From Chloroflexota bacterium (GTDB lineage: Bacteria; Chloroflexota; Anaerolineae; Anaerolineales; Villigracilaceae): a DNA stretch of 64,000 bases. The translations under genes were made by a program, and so were the position numbers. How positions within the stretch are numbered: position 1 is the first letter of the stretch; every line of letters starts with the position of its first letter. Positions 1 to 8,009 of the stretch are shown piece by piece. The notes beneath the pieces were generated by a model that saw only the letters and a list, made by a program, of their open reading frames with translations, had not been told where the DNA came from and ran no database searches. The stretch covers positions 1-64,000 of the forward strand of contig JACRPQ010000001.1 in the NCBI GenBank assembly GCA_016223135.1, given 5' to 3'.

Positions 1-66
1 CTGGCCTTCGACTTGGACGACTTGACGGTTGAGGCGATCACAGGTTTACAGCCATCTATGATATGA
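1..66 (+). CDS. C-terminal tail of an unknown upstream gene (partial)
   Basis: The frame is open from the window edge to a TGA at 64-66 and reads LDDLTVEAITGLQPSMI at its end. Only about 21 residues are visible, too few to name a family. It could be chance. Confidence 0.3.
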   Translation: MAFDLDDLTVEAITGLQPSMI

Positions 67-136
67 ATTGTTAAAGTTCCGACAGGTACAACTTTTCTGG
101 TTTTTCTTATGGGTACGAGTTTACCGTGACTTACAA

Positions 137-162
137 CCTGTCTACCTGTGTACGTCTCTACG
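137..162. repeat. Copy of the CTAC/GTAC intergenic repeat
   Basis: The stretch between the window-edge gene and the aminopeptidase contains CCTGTCTACCTGTGTACG followed by TCTCTACG. It closely resembles the GTAC-rich inverted repeat at 54311-54392. Confidence 0.4.
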
Positions 163-1267
163 AATCGAAAACAAACTCCCCATTCTTGTAAAACAACTCG
201 CCGTCCACGTAAATTTCCGAGTCGGTGCGCAGGTCGCAGATCATGTCCCAGTGAATGGCAGACTTGTTGTGTGAGCCCGTTTCCGGGTAGCCTGCGCCGA
301 GCGCCATGTGGAATGTCCCGCCGATTTTTTCATCGAAGAGAATGTTGCCGGTGAAGCGGTTGATGTCGAAGTTGGTGCCGATGGCAAACTCGCCCAAATA
401 CCGCGCGCCGCTGTCCGATTCGAGCATTTTGATCAAGTAGTCTTCGTTCTTGTCGGCTTTGGCTTGTTCCACCCGCCCGCGGTTGAAGATCAACTCCGCG
501 CCTTCCACTGCGACGCCGTTATAAATGGCTGGATATGTGAATTTCACCCACCCGTTGACCGAGTCTTCGACGGGACCGGTGAAAATCTCGCCGTCGGGCA
601 TGTTATACACGCCGGTTGAGTTCATGAATTTGCGCCCTTTGATGGAAAGCGAAAGGTCCACATTTGGACCGCGCAGGGTAACGATGTCTTTATCTGCCAG
701 AAAATCAATCGCTTTTTGCTGTCTCGCCGCTGTGCTTTTCCAGTAGGCGATGGGGTCTTCTTCATTAGCGTGCACGGCGTTGAAGACAAAATCCTCATAC
801 TCTTGCAGGCTCATGCCCGCCTCTTGGGCGTAGGCGTTGGTGGGATAGAGAGTGGTGACCCATTTGAAGGCGCCTTCTGCTCCGCGCCGCATTTGAGTTT
901 CGGTGATGATGCCGGTGGCTTTACTGCGTTTTTGCAATTTGGCGGGGGGAATGTTGGTCAACCCGCGCGTATTGGTCGAAGAGTGAACGCGGATGCGGCT
1001 TTCAAACTGGTCGTATGCCAGTTTCATGAAGGTTGGCACGAATTCCAACTGCGAGTCATTGGCGCGCAGGAGAAAACTCTCCTCCTGACCGGGGAATGAA
1101 ATCAGAGGGTGTGGATGCCCGCCCTTTTCCAAAATTTGAACAAACAACTCCCTGACGAGCGGTTCGGCGGCGGTTGTCGCTTCAATCAATACCCGGTCGC
1201 CCGGTACAATACGAGCGGAATGTTCCACCAAAATTTTCGCGAATTTTTGCACGCGTATGTCAGCCAC
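158..1267 (-). CDS. M29 family metallo-aminopeptidase
   Basis: This 369-residue protein matches the thermophilic aminopeptidase family M29 (AmpS/aminopeptidase T type) in length and motifs. These cytosolic enzymes use a two-metal centre to remove N-terminal residues from peptides. The expected metal-ligand neighbourhoods of the C-terminal half are visible: a Glu in MPDGEIFTGP, a Glu in GEFAIGTN, a His in GGTFHMALG, and His plus Asp in SAIHWDMICD. The N-terminal half has the usual FAKILVEHS and RVLIEA segments. The start MADIRV is preceded by an AAGGAGCAAC ribosome site. The gene is divergent from the radical SAM gene at 1418, with about 150 bp between them for both promoters. Substrate range cannot be told from sequence. 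Confidence 0.9.
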   Translation of the reverse strand: MADIRVQKFAKILVEHSARIVPGDRVLIEATTAAEPLVRELFVQILEKGGHPHPLISFPGQEESFLLRANDSQLEFVPTFMKLAYDQFESRIRVHSSTNTRGLTNIPPAKLQKRSKATGIITETQMRRGAEGAFKWVTTLYPTNAYAQEAGMSLQEYEDFVFNAVHANEEDPIAYWKSTAARQQKAIDFLADKDIVTLRGPNVDLSLSIKGRKFMNSTGVYNMPDGEIFTGPVEDSVNGWVKFTYPAIYNGVAVEGAELIFNRGRVEQAKADKNEDYLIKMLESDSGARYLGEFAIGTNFDINRFTGNILFDEKIGGTFHMALGAGYPETGSHNKSAIHWDMICDLRTDSEIYVDGELFYKNGEFVFDS

Positions 1268-1417
1268 GAAGTTGCTCCTTACTTCACAGTTTTCAAAATT
1301 ATATCACCCTCATGGTGGGTCATTTATCCTTCGGAACTGCGACTTTTGTCACGTGAACCCTGCACAAAAACGGATATTATTGGTAGTAATTGAGCCGTAG
1401 ACGATTAAGGAGCGAGT

Positions 1418-2689
1418 ATGATTCCTGTATCCACCAAACCGACGACCGCTTGGGCAGAAGTGGACGAAAACGGACGCCTCATTATTCCGCCCGAAGTTGC
1501 CCGCCAATATGGGCTGACGCCCGGCTCGAAAGTGCGCCTCGACGAAGGGCATAACTTTATCCGTATGCACCGCCCGGTGACGCACCTCACCAAGGTTTAT
1601 ATTGAGCCGACCGTCGCCTGCAACCTCGACTGTATTACTTGTTTCCGCAACGCTTGGGAGCAGCCCATCGGGCGCATGACCGAAGAAACCTTCGAGCGTA
1701 TCTTCGCGGGGCTGAAAGAACTGGATCCCATTCCAAGCGTATATTTCGGCGGAATCGGCGAGCCGCTGTTTCACCAGAAAACCATCGAGTGGATTCGCCG
1801 CATCAAGCGGGAGTTGGGCGTCAAGGTCGAACTCATCACCAATGGCACCATTCTGACTGAGAAGAAATCCCGCGAGTTGATAGACGCCGGTTTGGATATT
1901 CTGTGGGTTTCGATGGACGGCGCGACTCCCGAAGGGTTCGCCGACATCCGTCTCGGCGCGGAACTTCCGAACATCATTGCCAACCTGGAGCGTTTCGTCC
2001 AAATGCGCGCGCCGGGGCATTACCCCAAGCCCGAAATCGGCATCGCTTTTGTGGCAATGCGGCGCAACATCGCCGATTTGCCGAAGGTCATCCAAATTGG
2101 AAAGTCCCTGCGCGCTCAATATTTTTCGGTCAGCAACCTCCAGCCTGCCACCGAAGACATGCAGGCAGACCGCCTCTACAACCGCGTCACTCACGACATC
2201 GCCTACATGAACGCTCCGCATCTTCCCCGCCTGAGCCTGCCCAAACTGGACTTTGACGAATCCACCCGTGACGCCATTTTCGAGGTCTTCAACAGCGGCT
2301 TGAACATCAGTTACGCAGGCAACAACTGGAGCGGCGCCAATGATGTGTGCAACTTCGTCGAGAGCGGCACGATGTCCATTGCGTGGACGGGGGACGTGAG
2401 CCCGTGCTGGCCCCTGATGCACACCCACATGAGTTATCTGCACGGCAAGCCGCGCCTCTCGAAGAAACACGTGATCGGCAACGTGCGGGAAAAATCCCTG
2501 CGTGAAATCTGGCTGGATCCGGGCTATGTGTCCTACCGCGAGCGCCTGCACAACTTCGTCTTTGCGCCTTGTACCTTCTGCGGCGGCTGCGACCTCTCCG
2601 AAACCAATGAGGAGGATTGTCTTGGCAACACCACTTTCCCGGTTTGCGGGGGTTGCTTGTGGGCGCAGGGTATCATTCAATGTCCTTGA
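1418..2689 (+). CDS. Radical SAM/SPASM maturase for a tungsten oxidoreductase, with N-terminal AbrB-like domain
   Basis: The 423-residue protein has a radical SAM core with the 4Fe-4S motif CNLDCITC (Cys68, Cys72, Cys75) and the glycine-rich YFGGIGEP segment. A Cys-rich C-terminus (CTFCGGCDLSE, DCLG, VCGGCLW) fits SPASM-type auxiliary clusters. Residues about 13-42 (ENGRLIIPPEVARQYGL) look like an AbrB/SpoVT swapped-hairpin domain. A radical SAM family of this design is known beside tungsten-containing aldehyde oxidoreductases and is thought to mature them or their cofactor. The setting agrees: a MoaD-like gene follows on the same strand and an AOR gene converges at 5433-3607. The chemistry it performs is inference. 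An AGGAG site (ATTAAGGAGCG) precedes the ATG. Confidence 0.85.
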   Translation: MIPVSTKPTTAWAEVDENGRLIIPPEVARQYGLTPGSKVRLDEGHNFIRMHRPVTHLTKVYIEPTVACNLDCITCFRNAWEQPIGRMTEETFERIFAGLKELDPIPSVYFGGIGEPLFHQKTIEWIRRIKRELGVKVELITNGTILTEKKSRELIDAGLDILWVSMDGATPEGFADIRLGAELPNIIANLERFVQMRAPGHYPKPEIGIAFVAMRRNIADLPKVIQIGKSLRAQYFSVSNLQPATEDMQADRLYNRVTHDIAYMNAPHLPRLSLPKLDFDESTRDAIFEVFNSGLNISYAGNNWSGANDVCNFVESGTMSIAWTGDVSPCWPLMHTHMSYLHGKPRLSKKHVIGNVREKSLREIWLDPGYVSYRERLHNFVFAPCTFCGGCDLSETNEEDCLGNTTFPVCGGCLWAQGIIQCP

Positions 2690-2692
2690 TTG

Positions 2693-2777
2693 CTCACCTT
2701 ACGCAGTTTCTTTGTAGGGCGACATTTATGTCGCCCGAAAACGCGAGATAAATCTCGCGCTACCGCGTAACATGAGT
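2693..2777. repeat. Two-hairpin intergenic repeat (copy 1)
   Basis: This 85-bp element carries two adjacent perfect hairpins, GGGCGACATTTATGTCGCCC and GCGAGATAAATCTCGC, inside imperfect terminal inverted repeats (CTCAccTTACGC / GCGTaacATGAG). A near-identical copy lies at 42252-42337. It looks like a small non-autonomous or REP-type element. Confidence 0.8.
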
Positions 2778-2905
2778 TAAAAAACATCGGCGCAATCTGC
2801 AAAATTCACGGCATCCGCGTTGAAAACAATCTTTTGCGGGGTAAAATATGGACGCCAAAGGCGCTCTTGTAGGTATTGCATGGAGAATTTGGAGGTGACA
2901 CAAAA

Positions 2906-3199
2906 ATGGAAGAGATGGTTATGCACGTCAATTTTTATGCCACCCTGCGTCCGATTGTCGGCAAGAAGACTGTCGAGTTAAACCTGCCGCAAGGGACGAC
3001 CGCCATTCAACTGGTGCATAAATTTGTGGAGGAATATCCCGCCATGCGCCGAGAACTGCTGGATGAAAACGGCAATTTCCTGCCGCATATGAAGTTTTTC
3101 ATCAACGGGCGGGAAGCAGTGTACCTGCCAGAGAAATTCGATACAGTTCTCCAACCGGACGATAAGATAGACATCTTCCCTCCGGTGGGCGGCGGCTGA
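2906..3199 (+). CDS. MoaD/ThiS-like ubiquitin-fold sulfur carrier
   Basis: This is a 97-residue beta-grasp protein ending in PPVGGG, the C-terminal Gly-Gly tail that MoaD-type carriers use for adenylation and thiocarboxylation. MoaD supplies sulfur for molybdopterin, the pterin that also binds tungsten in AOR. The start at 2906 is chosen over an upstream ATG at 2876 because GGAGGTG lies nine bases before it. Its stop overlaps the next start (TGATG), so the two are probably translationally coupled. Placed between the radical SAM gene and the convergent AOR gene, it probably serves the tungsten pterin enzyme rather than general Mo cofactor synthesis, since no other moa gene is near. Confidence 0.85.
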   Translation: MEEMVMHVNFYATLRPIVGKKTVELNLPQGTTAIQLVHKFVEEYPAMRRELLDENGNFLPHMKFFINGREAVYLPEKFDTVLQPDDKIDIFPPVGGG

Positions 3200-3456
3200 T
3201 GCAAACCCTCGTCCGCGAAATGCGCGGCATTCCCCTGTTTTTGCTGAAGGAATATTTGCAGGAGATGGGAGGGACGCCGGACGGCGAGAACATCATCCGC
3301 GCGGAGGGGTGGAAGGTGACTCTGGAGCGGATGGAACCCTTCCGGCTGGGTTCGCTCGCCGTGGGGCAGACGCGCCTGACGATTGAGATTGAGGATCATT
3401 TGGTGGAAGGGTTCATGGCGCAGTTTGGGAAGAAGACTTTGCGGGCGGGGGCGTAG
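3199..3456 (+). CDS. Small conserved protein of the AOR cluster, function unknown
   Basis: This 85-residue protein starts on the ATG of the TGATG overlap with the MoaD-like gene. It has no signal peptide or membrane segment; the centre (WKVTLERMEPFRLGSLAVGQTRL) looks like mixed alpha/beta. I suspect the DUF1952-like group found beside MoaD genes but cannot confirm it. A role as partner of the MoaD protein or in AOR cofactor handling is suggested by position only. Confidence 0.65.
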   Translation: MQTLVREMRGIPLFLLKEYLQEMGGTPDGENIIRAEGWKVTLERMEPFRLGSLAVGQTRLTIEIEDHLVEGFMAQFGKKTLRAGA

Positions 3457-3545
3457 AGTTGGAAAGCGATAATTGGTAAATGCAGAGGCGGGGAAAAGGC
3501 AGGGGGAAACGGGCGCCGGTTCGAGGTCCGAAAAGAAGCGAAAAT

Positions 3546-3579
3546 GAAAGCGGCGTGTCTTTGTATCCACGCCGCTTTC
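3546..3579. terminator. Hairpin between convergent genes
   Basis: A 12-bp stem, GAAAGCGGCGTG pairing with CACGCCGCTTTC around a 10-base loop, sits between the small AOR-cluster gene and the AOR gene. On the minus strand it is followed by ATTTTCGC, a weak T tract, so it probably ends the AOR transcript. Confidence 0.6.
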
Positions 3580-3606
3580 CGTGTCACAGATTACTGTCTT
3601 CTGGAG

Positions 3607-5433
3607 TTATACAACTTCCAATTCCTTGAGTTTCGATTCAGGGACGACGCCGTTCACCCAGCCGCGCACTTTGTAGTATTCGTCGAGCATCTTGTCAAGT
3701 TCGCAGACGTGACCCTTCGAGCCGGGCTGGTCGGAGGGTTCTTCGAGGAAGCGTTTGGGCAGGTAATCGGAGCCTTCGCGGAAGCCAGCCAGGTTGTTGT
3801 AGTGGCGCTCCAGGTTGTAGATGCGTTCGCCGGTCTTCAGCACGTCGTCGGCGGTGAAGGGGACGCCCACCATGGCGGAGTATTGCTGGGCATATTCTTC
3901 GGCGCCCATGGCGAATGCGGAGAATTTGCACAGGTCGAGGCTGTCGGAGAAGGCGTGGACGTTTTGGAAGATGGCGACGAGTTCGCCCTTGCCTTTCCAT
4001 TCGAGCGGGTCCACTTTGAGGGAGTTGTATGGCATGACGCCAAGTTCGGCGGCGGGAGTGTAGGCGCGCAGATGGCAGGCGCCGCGATTGGATGTGGCGT
4101 AAGCGATGCCCATGCCTTTGAGTCCGCGCGGGTCGTAGGCGGGAATGGCTTGACCTTTGACGGTCATGGCGAGTTCGGGATGACCGAAGTGTTTGGCAAC
4201 GGCGTCTGCGCCGTCGGCGAGGATGTTGCCGAAGCCTTCGCGTTTGGCGATCATTTCGGCGGCTTTGGTCATGCCTTCGGGATCGCCCCAGGTGAGTTTG
4301 CCGGCGCCATTGGTGTAGCCGCGTTCGGACGCTTCCATCCAGACCGAGAGCGGGTGACCGGTTTCGATGGCGTCCATGCCGAAGTCGTTGCACAGGTCAA
4401 TCATCTTGGCGACGAGGCGGGCGTCGGGGTTGCCGCAGTTGGCGCCGACCGACCAGGCGGGTTCGTATTCGACCGATTCCATGCGCAGACCGGCGAAGGG
4501 TCCGTCCTTGATTTCGACTTCCTTCTTGCAGGCGACCGGGCAGGCGTGACAGGTGGGGTTGTCCACCAGGATGTTGGCGTTGACCCATTCGCCGGCGATG
4601 GTTTCGGCGTTGCTGCCGAAAGAGGTGTACATGCTGTTTTTGGTGGGCAGAGCGCCAATGGAGTTGGTGATGTTCATCAGCACGTTGGTGCCATAGACGG
4701 AGAGACCGCCCTTGCGCGGGCTGGTGATGTTCTCCTCCGCCATGATGCCCTTGAGGGCGCGTTCATGGGCGGTTTTCCAAGCGTCGCGGTCGGCGGCTTT
4801 GGTGAGCGTCTTTTCGGCTTTGATGACGATGGCTTTCAGGTTCTTCGAGCCGCCCACGCACCCGGTGCCGCCGCGTCCGCTGGCGCGGTCGTCTTCGTTG
4901 ACCCAGCAGGCAAATTTGACCAGGTTTTCGCCCGCCGGACCGATGGAAATGACCGTCAGGTCTTTTTCGCCGTATTTCTCGCGGAAGTATTTGACCGTGT
5001 CGTGAACGCCTTTGCCCCAAACTTCTGAAGCGTCCAACAGTTCAAATTGCCCGTCGTGGATGTACACATAGGTCGGTTTGGGCGCTTTGCCTTTGAAAAC
5101 CAGCCCGTCGTAGCCAGCCCAGCGCAGCCGGGCGGCAGACCAGCCCCCATGGTGAGAATCGGTTACCGTTCCGGTGAGAGGCGATTTGGTCACGATTGCC
5201 ATGCGCCCGCTCATGTTGGCTTCGGAACCGGTCAGCGGTCCGTTCATAAAGCATAGGATGTTGTCCGGAGAAAGCGGGTCTACCTGTGGACCGTTGTCGT
5301 ATACAAACCGCACGCCAACCCCTCGCCCGCCGATGTACTTGCGTTTGTATTCATCCGGAATGGGCTTGAATTCCGTTTTGCCTGTGGTGAGATCCACCCA
5401 GGCGACTTTGTCAGCGTAACCACCGAGAGCCAT
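3607..5433 (-). CDS. aor: Tungsten-containing aldehyde:ferredoxin oxidoreductase
   Basis: The 608-residue length and motifs fit the AOR family, which oxidises aldehydes to carboxylic acids with a tungsten bispterin and one 4Fe-4S cluster, passing electrons to ferredoxin. Cluster ligands are visible as CHACPVAC (Cys295, Cys298, Cys302) plus a distant Cys in SLDLCKF, the spacing known from archaeal AOR. N-terminal pterin-binding segments (YIGGRGVGVR, GPLTGSEANMSGRM, SHHGGWSAARL) and the AYDPRGLKGMG segment are present. The gene converges on the radical SAM, MoaD and small-protein genes, so cofactor assembly and enzyme are encoded together. The natural aldehyde is unknown; amino acid or alcohol-derived aldehydes are likely. 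The start MALGGYADKV has AAGGAG upstream on the minus strand. Confidence 0.95.
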   Translation of the reverse strand: MALGGYADKVAWVDLTTGKTEFKPIPDEYKRKYIGGRGVGVRFVYDNGPQVDPLSPDNILCFMNGPLTGSEANMSGRMAIVTKSPLTGTVTDSHHGGWSAARLRWAGYDGLVFKGKAPKPTYVYIHDGQFELLDASEVWGKGVHDTVKYFREKYGEKDLTVISIGPAGENLVKFACWVNEDDRASGRGGTGCVGGSKNLKAIVIKAEKTLTKAADRDAWKTAHERALKGIMAEENITSPRKGGLSVYGTNVLMNITNSIGALPTKNSMYTSFGSNAETIAGEWVNANILVDNPTCHACPVACKKEVEIKDGPFAGLRMESVEYEPAWSVGANCGNPDARLVAKMIDLCNDFGMDAIETGHPLSVWMEASERGYTNGAGKLTWGDPEGMTKAAEMIAKREGFGNILADGADAVAKHFGHPELAMTVKGQAIPAYDPRGLKGMGIAYATSNRGACHLRAYTPAAELGVMPYNSLKVDPLEWKGKGELVAIFQNVHAFSDSLDLCKFSAFAMGAEEYAQQYSAMVGVPFTADDVLKTGERIYNLERHYNNLAGFREGSDYLPKRFLEEPSDQPGSKGHVCELDKMLDEYYKVRGWVNGVVPESKLKELEVV

Positions 5434-5851
5434 GATATTTTCTCCTTATTGATGAAGGTTTTGGGGCAAGCAAAACATGTTTCGGATTGAAAGTCATCTG
5501 TTCGCAGAACCTCCTCTCCTATTGAGCCGGCAGTGAGCCGGACGAACCATCAATAAGGTATTGCCGCCAGGCAAATCCCATATTCTGGACTTACGCAAAT
5601 TGCTTTCTTGTCCGCTAATCTGCGCCACTCTTCGCGAATTTTGAACGAATTAACGCAGATTAGCGAAGATTGGTGGATTAAATTCAGGTTTTGCGTAAGT
5701 CAATTATATAAAACATTATAGTTACAATTTCGTTGCGAAGCAAGATTTTTCTGCAGAAATTGCCAAAGCATCCTGTGGAAGGCATTCGAAAAGCGATTGG
5801 TTGAATTCGGGTATACTGGTCAAAACTTTTCTTTCAGATTTTCAATTCAAC
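5434..5851. other. Intergenic region between divergent genes
   Basis: No gene is visible in these 418 bases. They hold upstream sequence for the AOR gene, the inverted-repeat element at 5589-5700, and upstream sequence of the oxidoreductase at 5852, including TATACT near 5811 as a possible -10. Confidence 0.6.
5589..5700. repeat. MITE-like element with ACTTACGCAAA termini
   Basis: The 112-bp segment begins ACTTACGCAAA and ends TTTGCGTAAGT, perfect 11-bp terminal inverted repeats. Inside is a second inverted pair (CGCTAATCTGCG / CGCAGATTAGCG). It has no coding capacity and looks like a small non-autonomous transposable element. Confidence 0.8.
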
Positions 5852-7993
5852 ATGAAGCAACTCCTCCAAAACATCAAAACCGGAAAAACCTCTGTGGAAG
5901 AAGTCCCCGTCCCCGCGCCGCGCGAGGGGCAGGTGCTGGTGCGCGTTCAGGCAAGCCTGGTCTCGGCAGGAACCGAGCGCATGATCGTCGAATTCGCCGA
6001 AAAAAGTCTGGTCGGCAAGGCGCGTTCCCGTCCCGACCTCGTCAAACAAGTTCTGGACAAAGCCAAGCGCGAGGGTGTAATGCCCACCCTGCAAGCCGCC
6101 TTCAACCGTCTCGACCAGCCCATGCCGCTGGGTTACTCCTCCGCTGGTGTCATCGTTGCCCTCGGGAAGGACATGCCCGGCTTCAAGATTGGTCAGCGGG
6201 TGGCGTGCGCTGGGCTGAATTACGCCGTCCATGCCGAGTACAACGTCGTGCCGCGCAATCTCATCACCCCCATTCCGAAAAACGTGGATTTTGAATCCGC
6301 CGCCTTCACCACGCTGGGCGCCATTGCCATGCACGGATTTCGTCTCACCGAAGCGGGACTGGGCGAAACAGTTGCGGTGATTGGGATGGGCTTGCTGGGA
6401 CTGCTTGCCGCTCAGATTGCGACTGCCGCCGGCTGCCGCGTCCTCGGCATAGACATTGACCCTGCCCGCATCCAACTCGCCTCTTCTCTTGGACTGGAGG
6501 CTGTTTCCCGCCAACAAGCCGTGGATTCCGCCCAAGCCTTCACCTCCCAGCGCGGCTTCGACGCCGTCCTCATCTGCGCCGACACCAAATCCAACGACCC
6601 GGTCAAACTGGCGGGTGTCATTGCCCGCGACCGGGCGCGCGTCGTTGCCACCGGTGCAGTCGGGCTGACCTTCCCTCGCAAGGTCTATTACGAAAAGGAA
6701 CTTTCCTTCATCAACTCGCGCTCCTACGGACCGGGACGCTACGACCCCTCCTACGAGGAAAACGGCGTGGACTACCCCATCGGCTATGTGCGCTGGACGG
6801 AGGGACGCAACTTCGAAGCGGTGCTGGACTTGATGGCGCAGAGCAAACTCAATGTCAAGCCGCTCATCACCCACCGCTTTCCCATCGAGCAGGCGGCGCA
6901 GGCGTATGAGGTCATTACCGGGAAAACCAAGGAAAAGTTCCTCGGTGTCGTATTGACATACCCGCAAGGAAAGAAGAAAGAGGAAGGAAAGATAGTTTTT
7001 CCTTCAATCGTCAATCGTCAACCGTCTATCGTCAATTTGGGCGTCCTCGGCGCCGGTCTCTTTGCAAATGCGGTGCTCCTGCCTGCGGTCAAAAAAGCCG
7101 GCGACGTTCAATTCGTGGGCATAGCCTCCTCCGGCGGGCTTCATGCCCAGCACGCCGGGAAGAAATTCGGCTTCCAATACGCAACTTCCTCCGATGACGA
7201 AATCCTCAACGACCCGAACATCAACACCGTCGCCATCCTCACCCGCCACGATTCCCACGCCGACTTGGTCATCAAAGCGCTCAAGGCAGGCAAGCATGTT
7301 TTCGTGGAAAAGCCGCTGGCGATAAATAGGGAACAATTATCAGTCATCAGTAAGCAGCTGCGGAAAACGGATCACGGTTTCCTGATGACCGGCTTCAACC
7401 GCCGCTTTGCCCCTCTTGCTCAACAACTCCGTTCATCACTTTCCATTTTGCAGGAACCCAAATACGTCCATTACCGCGTCAACGCCGGCTACATTCCCCT
7501 CAACCACTGGACACAAGACCCAGCCATCGGCGGCGGACGCATCATCGGCGAAGCCTGTCACTTCATTGACTTCATTACCTTCCTCGTCGGCGCGCCGCCC
7601 GTGTCTGTCAACGCCCATGCCCTGCCCGATGGCGGCAAATACCGCGAAGATAACGTCTCCATGACCTTCACCTTCCCCGATGGCTCGATTGGGATTGTGG
7701 ACTACCTTGCCAACGGTGACAAGTCCTTCCCGAAGGAACGCATCGAGGTGTTCTGTGGCGGGATGGTTGCAGTGCTGGATGATTTTGTGTCGCTGGAGAC
7801 AGTTCGCGATGGGAGAAAGACGCGGGTGAAAAGCGTGCAGGATAAAGGTCACGTCAATGAATGGAAAGCCTTCGTCAAAGCCATCCGCGAGGGCGGCGAG
7901 CCGCCGATTCCATACGAGCAATTAATTGGCGTGACCCAAGCCACGTTCGCGGCGGTTGAGTCGCTGAGAAGCAATTCACCTATCTCCATTTAA
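5852..7993 (+). CDS. Two-domain oxidoreductase: zinc-type alcohol dehydrogenase fused to Gfo/Idh/MocA dehydrogenase
   Basis: Residues about 1-365 form a medium-chain dehydrogenase (GIGMGLLGLLAAQIA nucleotide-binding region; ASLVSAGTER in place of the usual catalytic Cys region). Residues about 385-713 form a Gfo/Idh/MocA oxidoreductase (LGVLGAGLFANAVLLPA Rossmann fold; HVFVEKPLA; GGRIIGEACHFIDF). This bi-domain family is found in polysaccharide or nucleotide-sugar gene sets; the exact substrate is unknown. I chose ATG 5852 (MKQLLQNIKTG) because the family starts there, instead of an upstream TTG in frame. A short AT-rich linker of simple sequence near 6965-7035 joins the domains. The MFS gene follows 16 bp later. 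Confidence 0.85.
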   Translation: MKQLLQNIKTGKTSVEEVPVPAPREGQVLVRVQASLVSAGTERMIVEFAEKSLVGKARSRPDLVKQVLDKAKREGVMPTLQAAFNRLDQPMPLGYSSAGVIVALGKDMPGFKIGQRVACAGLNYAVHAEYNVVPRNLITPIPKNVDFESAAFTTLGAIAMHGFRLTEAGLGETVAVIGMGLLGLLAAQIATAAGCRVLGIDIDPARIQLASSLGLEAVSRQQAVDSAQAFTSQRGFDAVLICADTKSNDPVKLAGVIARDRARVVATGAVGLTFPRKVYYEKELSFINSRSYGPGRYDPSYEENGVDYPIGYVRWTEGRNFEAVLDLMAQSKLNVKPLITHRFPIEQAAQAYEVITGKTKEKFLGVVLTYPQGKKKEEGKIVFPSIVNRQPSIVNLGVLGAGLFANAVLLPAVKKAGDVQFVGIASSGGLHAQHAGKKFGFQYATSSDDEILNDPNINTVAILTRHDSHADLVIKALKAGKHVFVEKPLAINREQLSVISKQLRKTDHGFLMTGFNRRFAPLAQQLRSSLSILQEPKYVHYRVNAGYIPLNHWTQDPAIGGGRIIGEACHFIDFITFLVGAPPVSVNAHALPDGGKYREDNVSMTFTFPDGSIGIVDYLANGDKSFPKERIEVFCGGMVAVLDDFVSLETVRDGRKTRVKSVQDKGHVNEWKAFVKAIREGGEPPIPYEQLIGVTQATFAAVESLRSNSPISI

Positions 7994-8009
7994 CGATTCA
8001 TTTTCATCT

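Noticed and set aside
3544..5028. A 494-residue plus-strand ORF opposite the AOR gene
   Set aside because: It is a shadow of GC-rich coding DNA: low complexity with repeated Gly, Val, Phe and Ala, and no motif. AOR on the other strand is certain.
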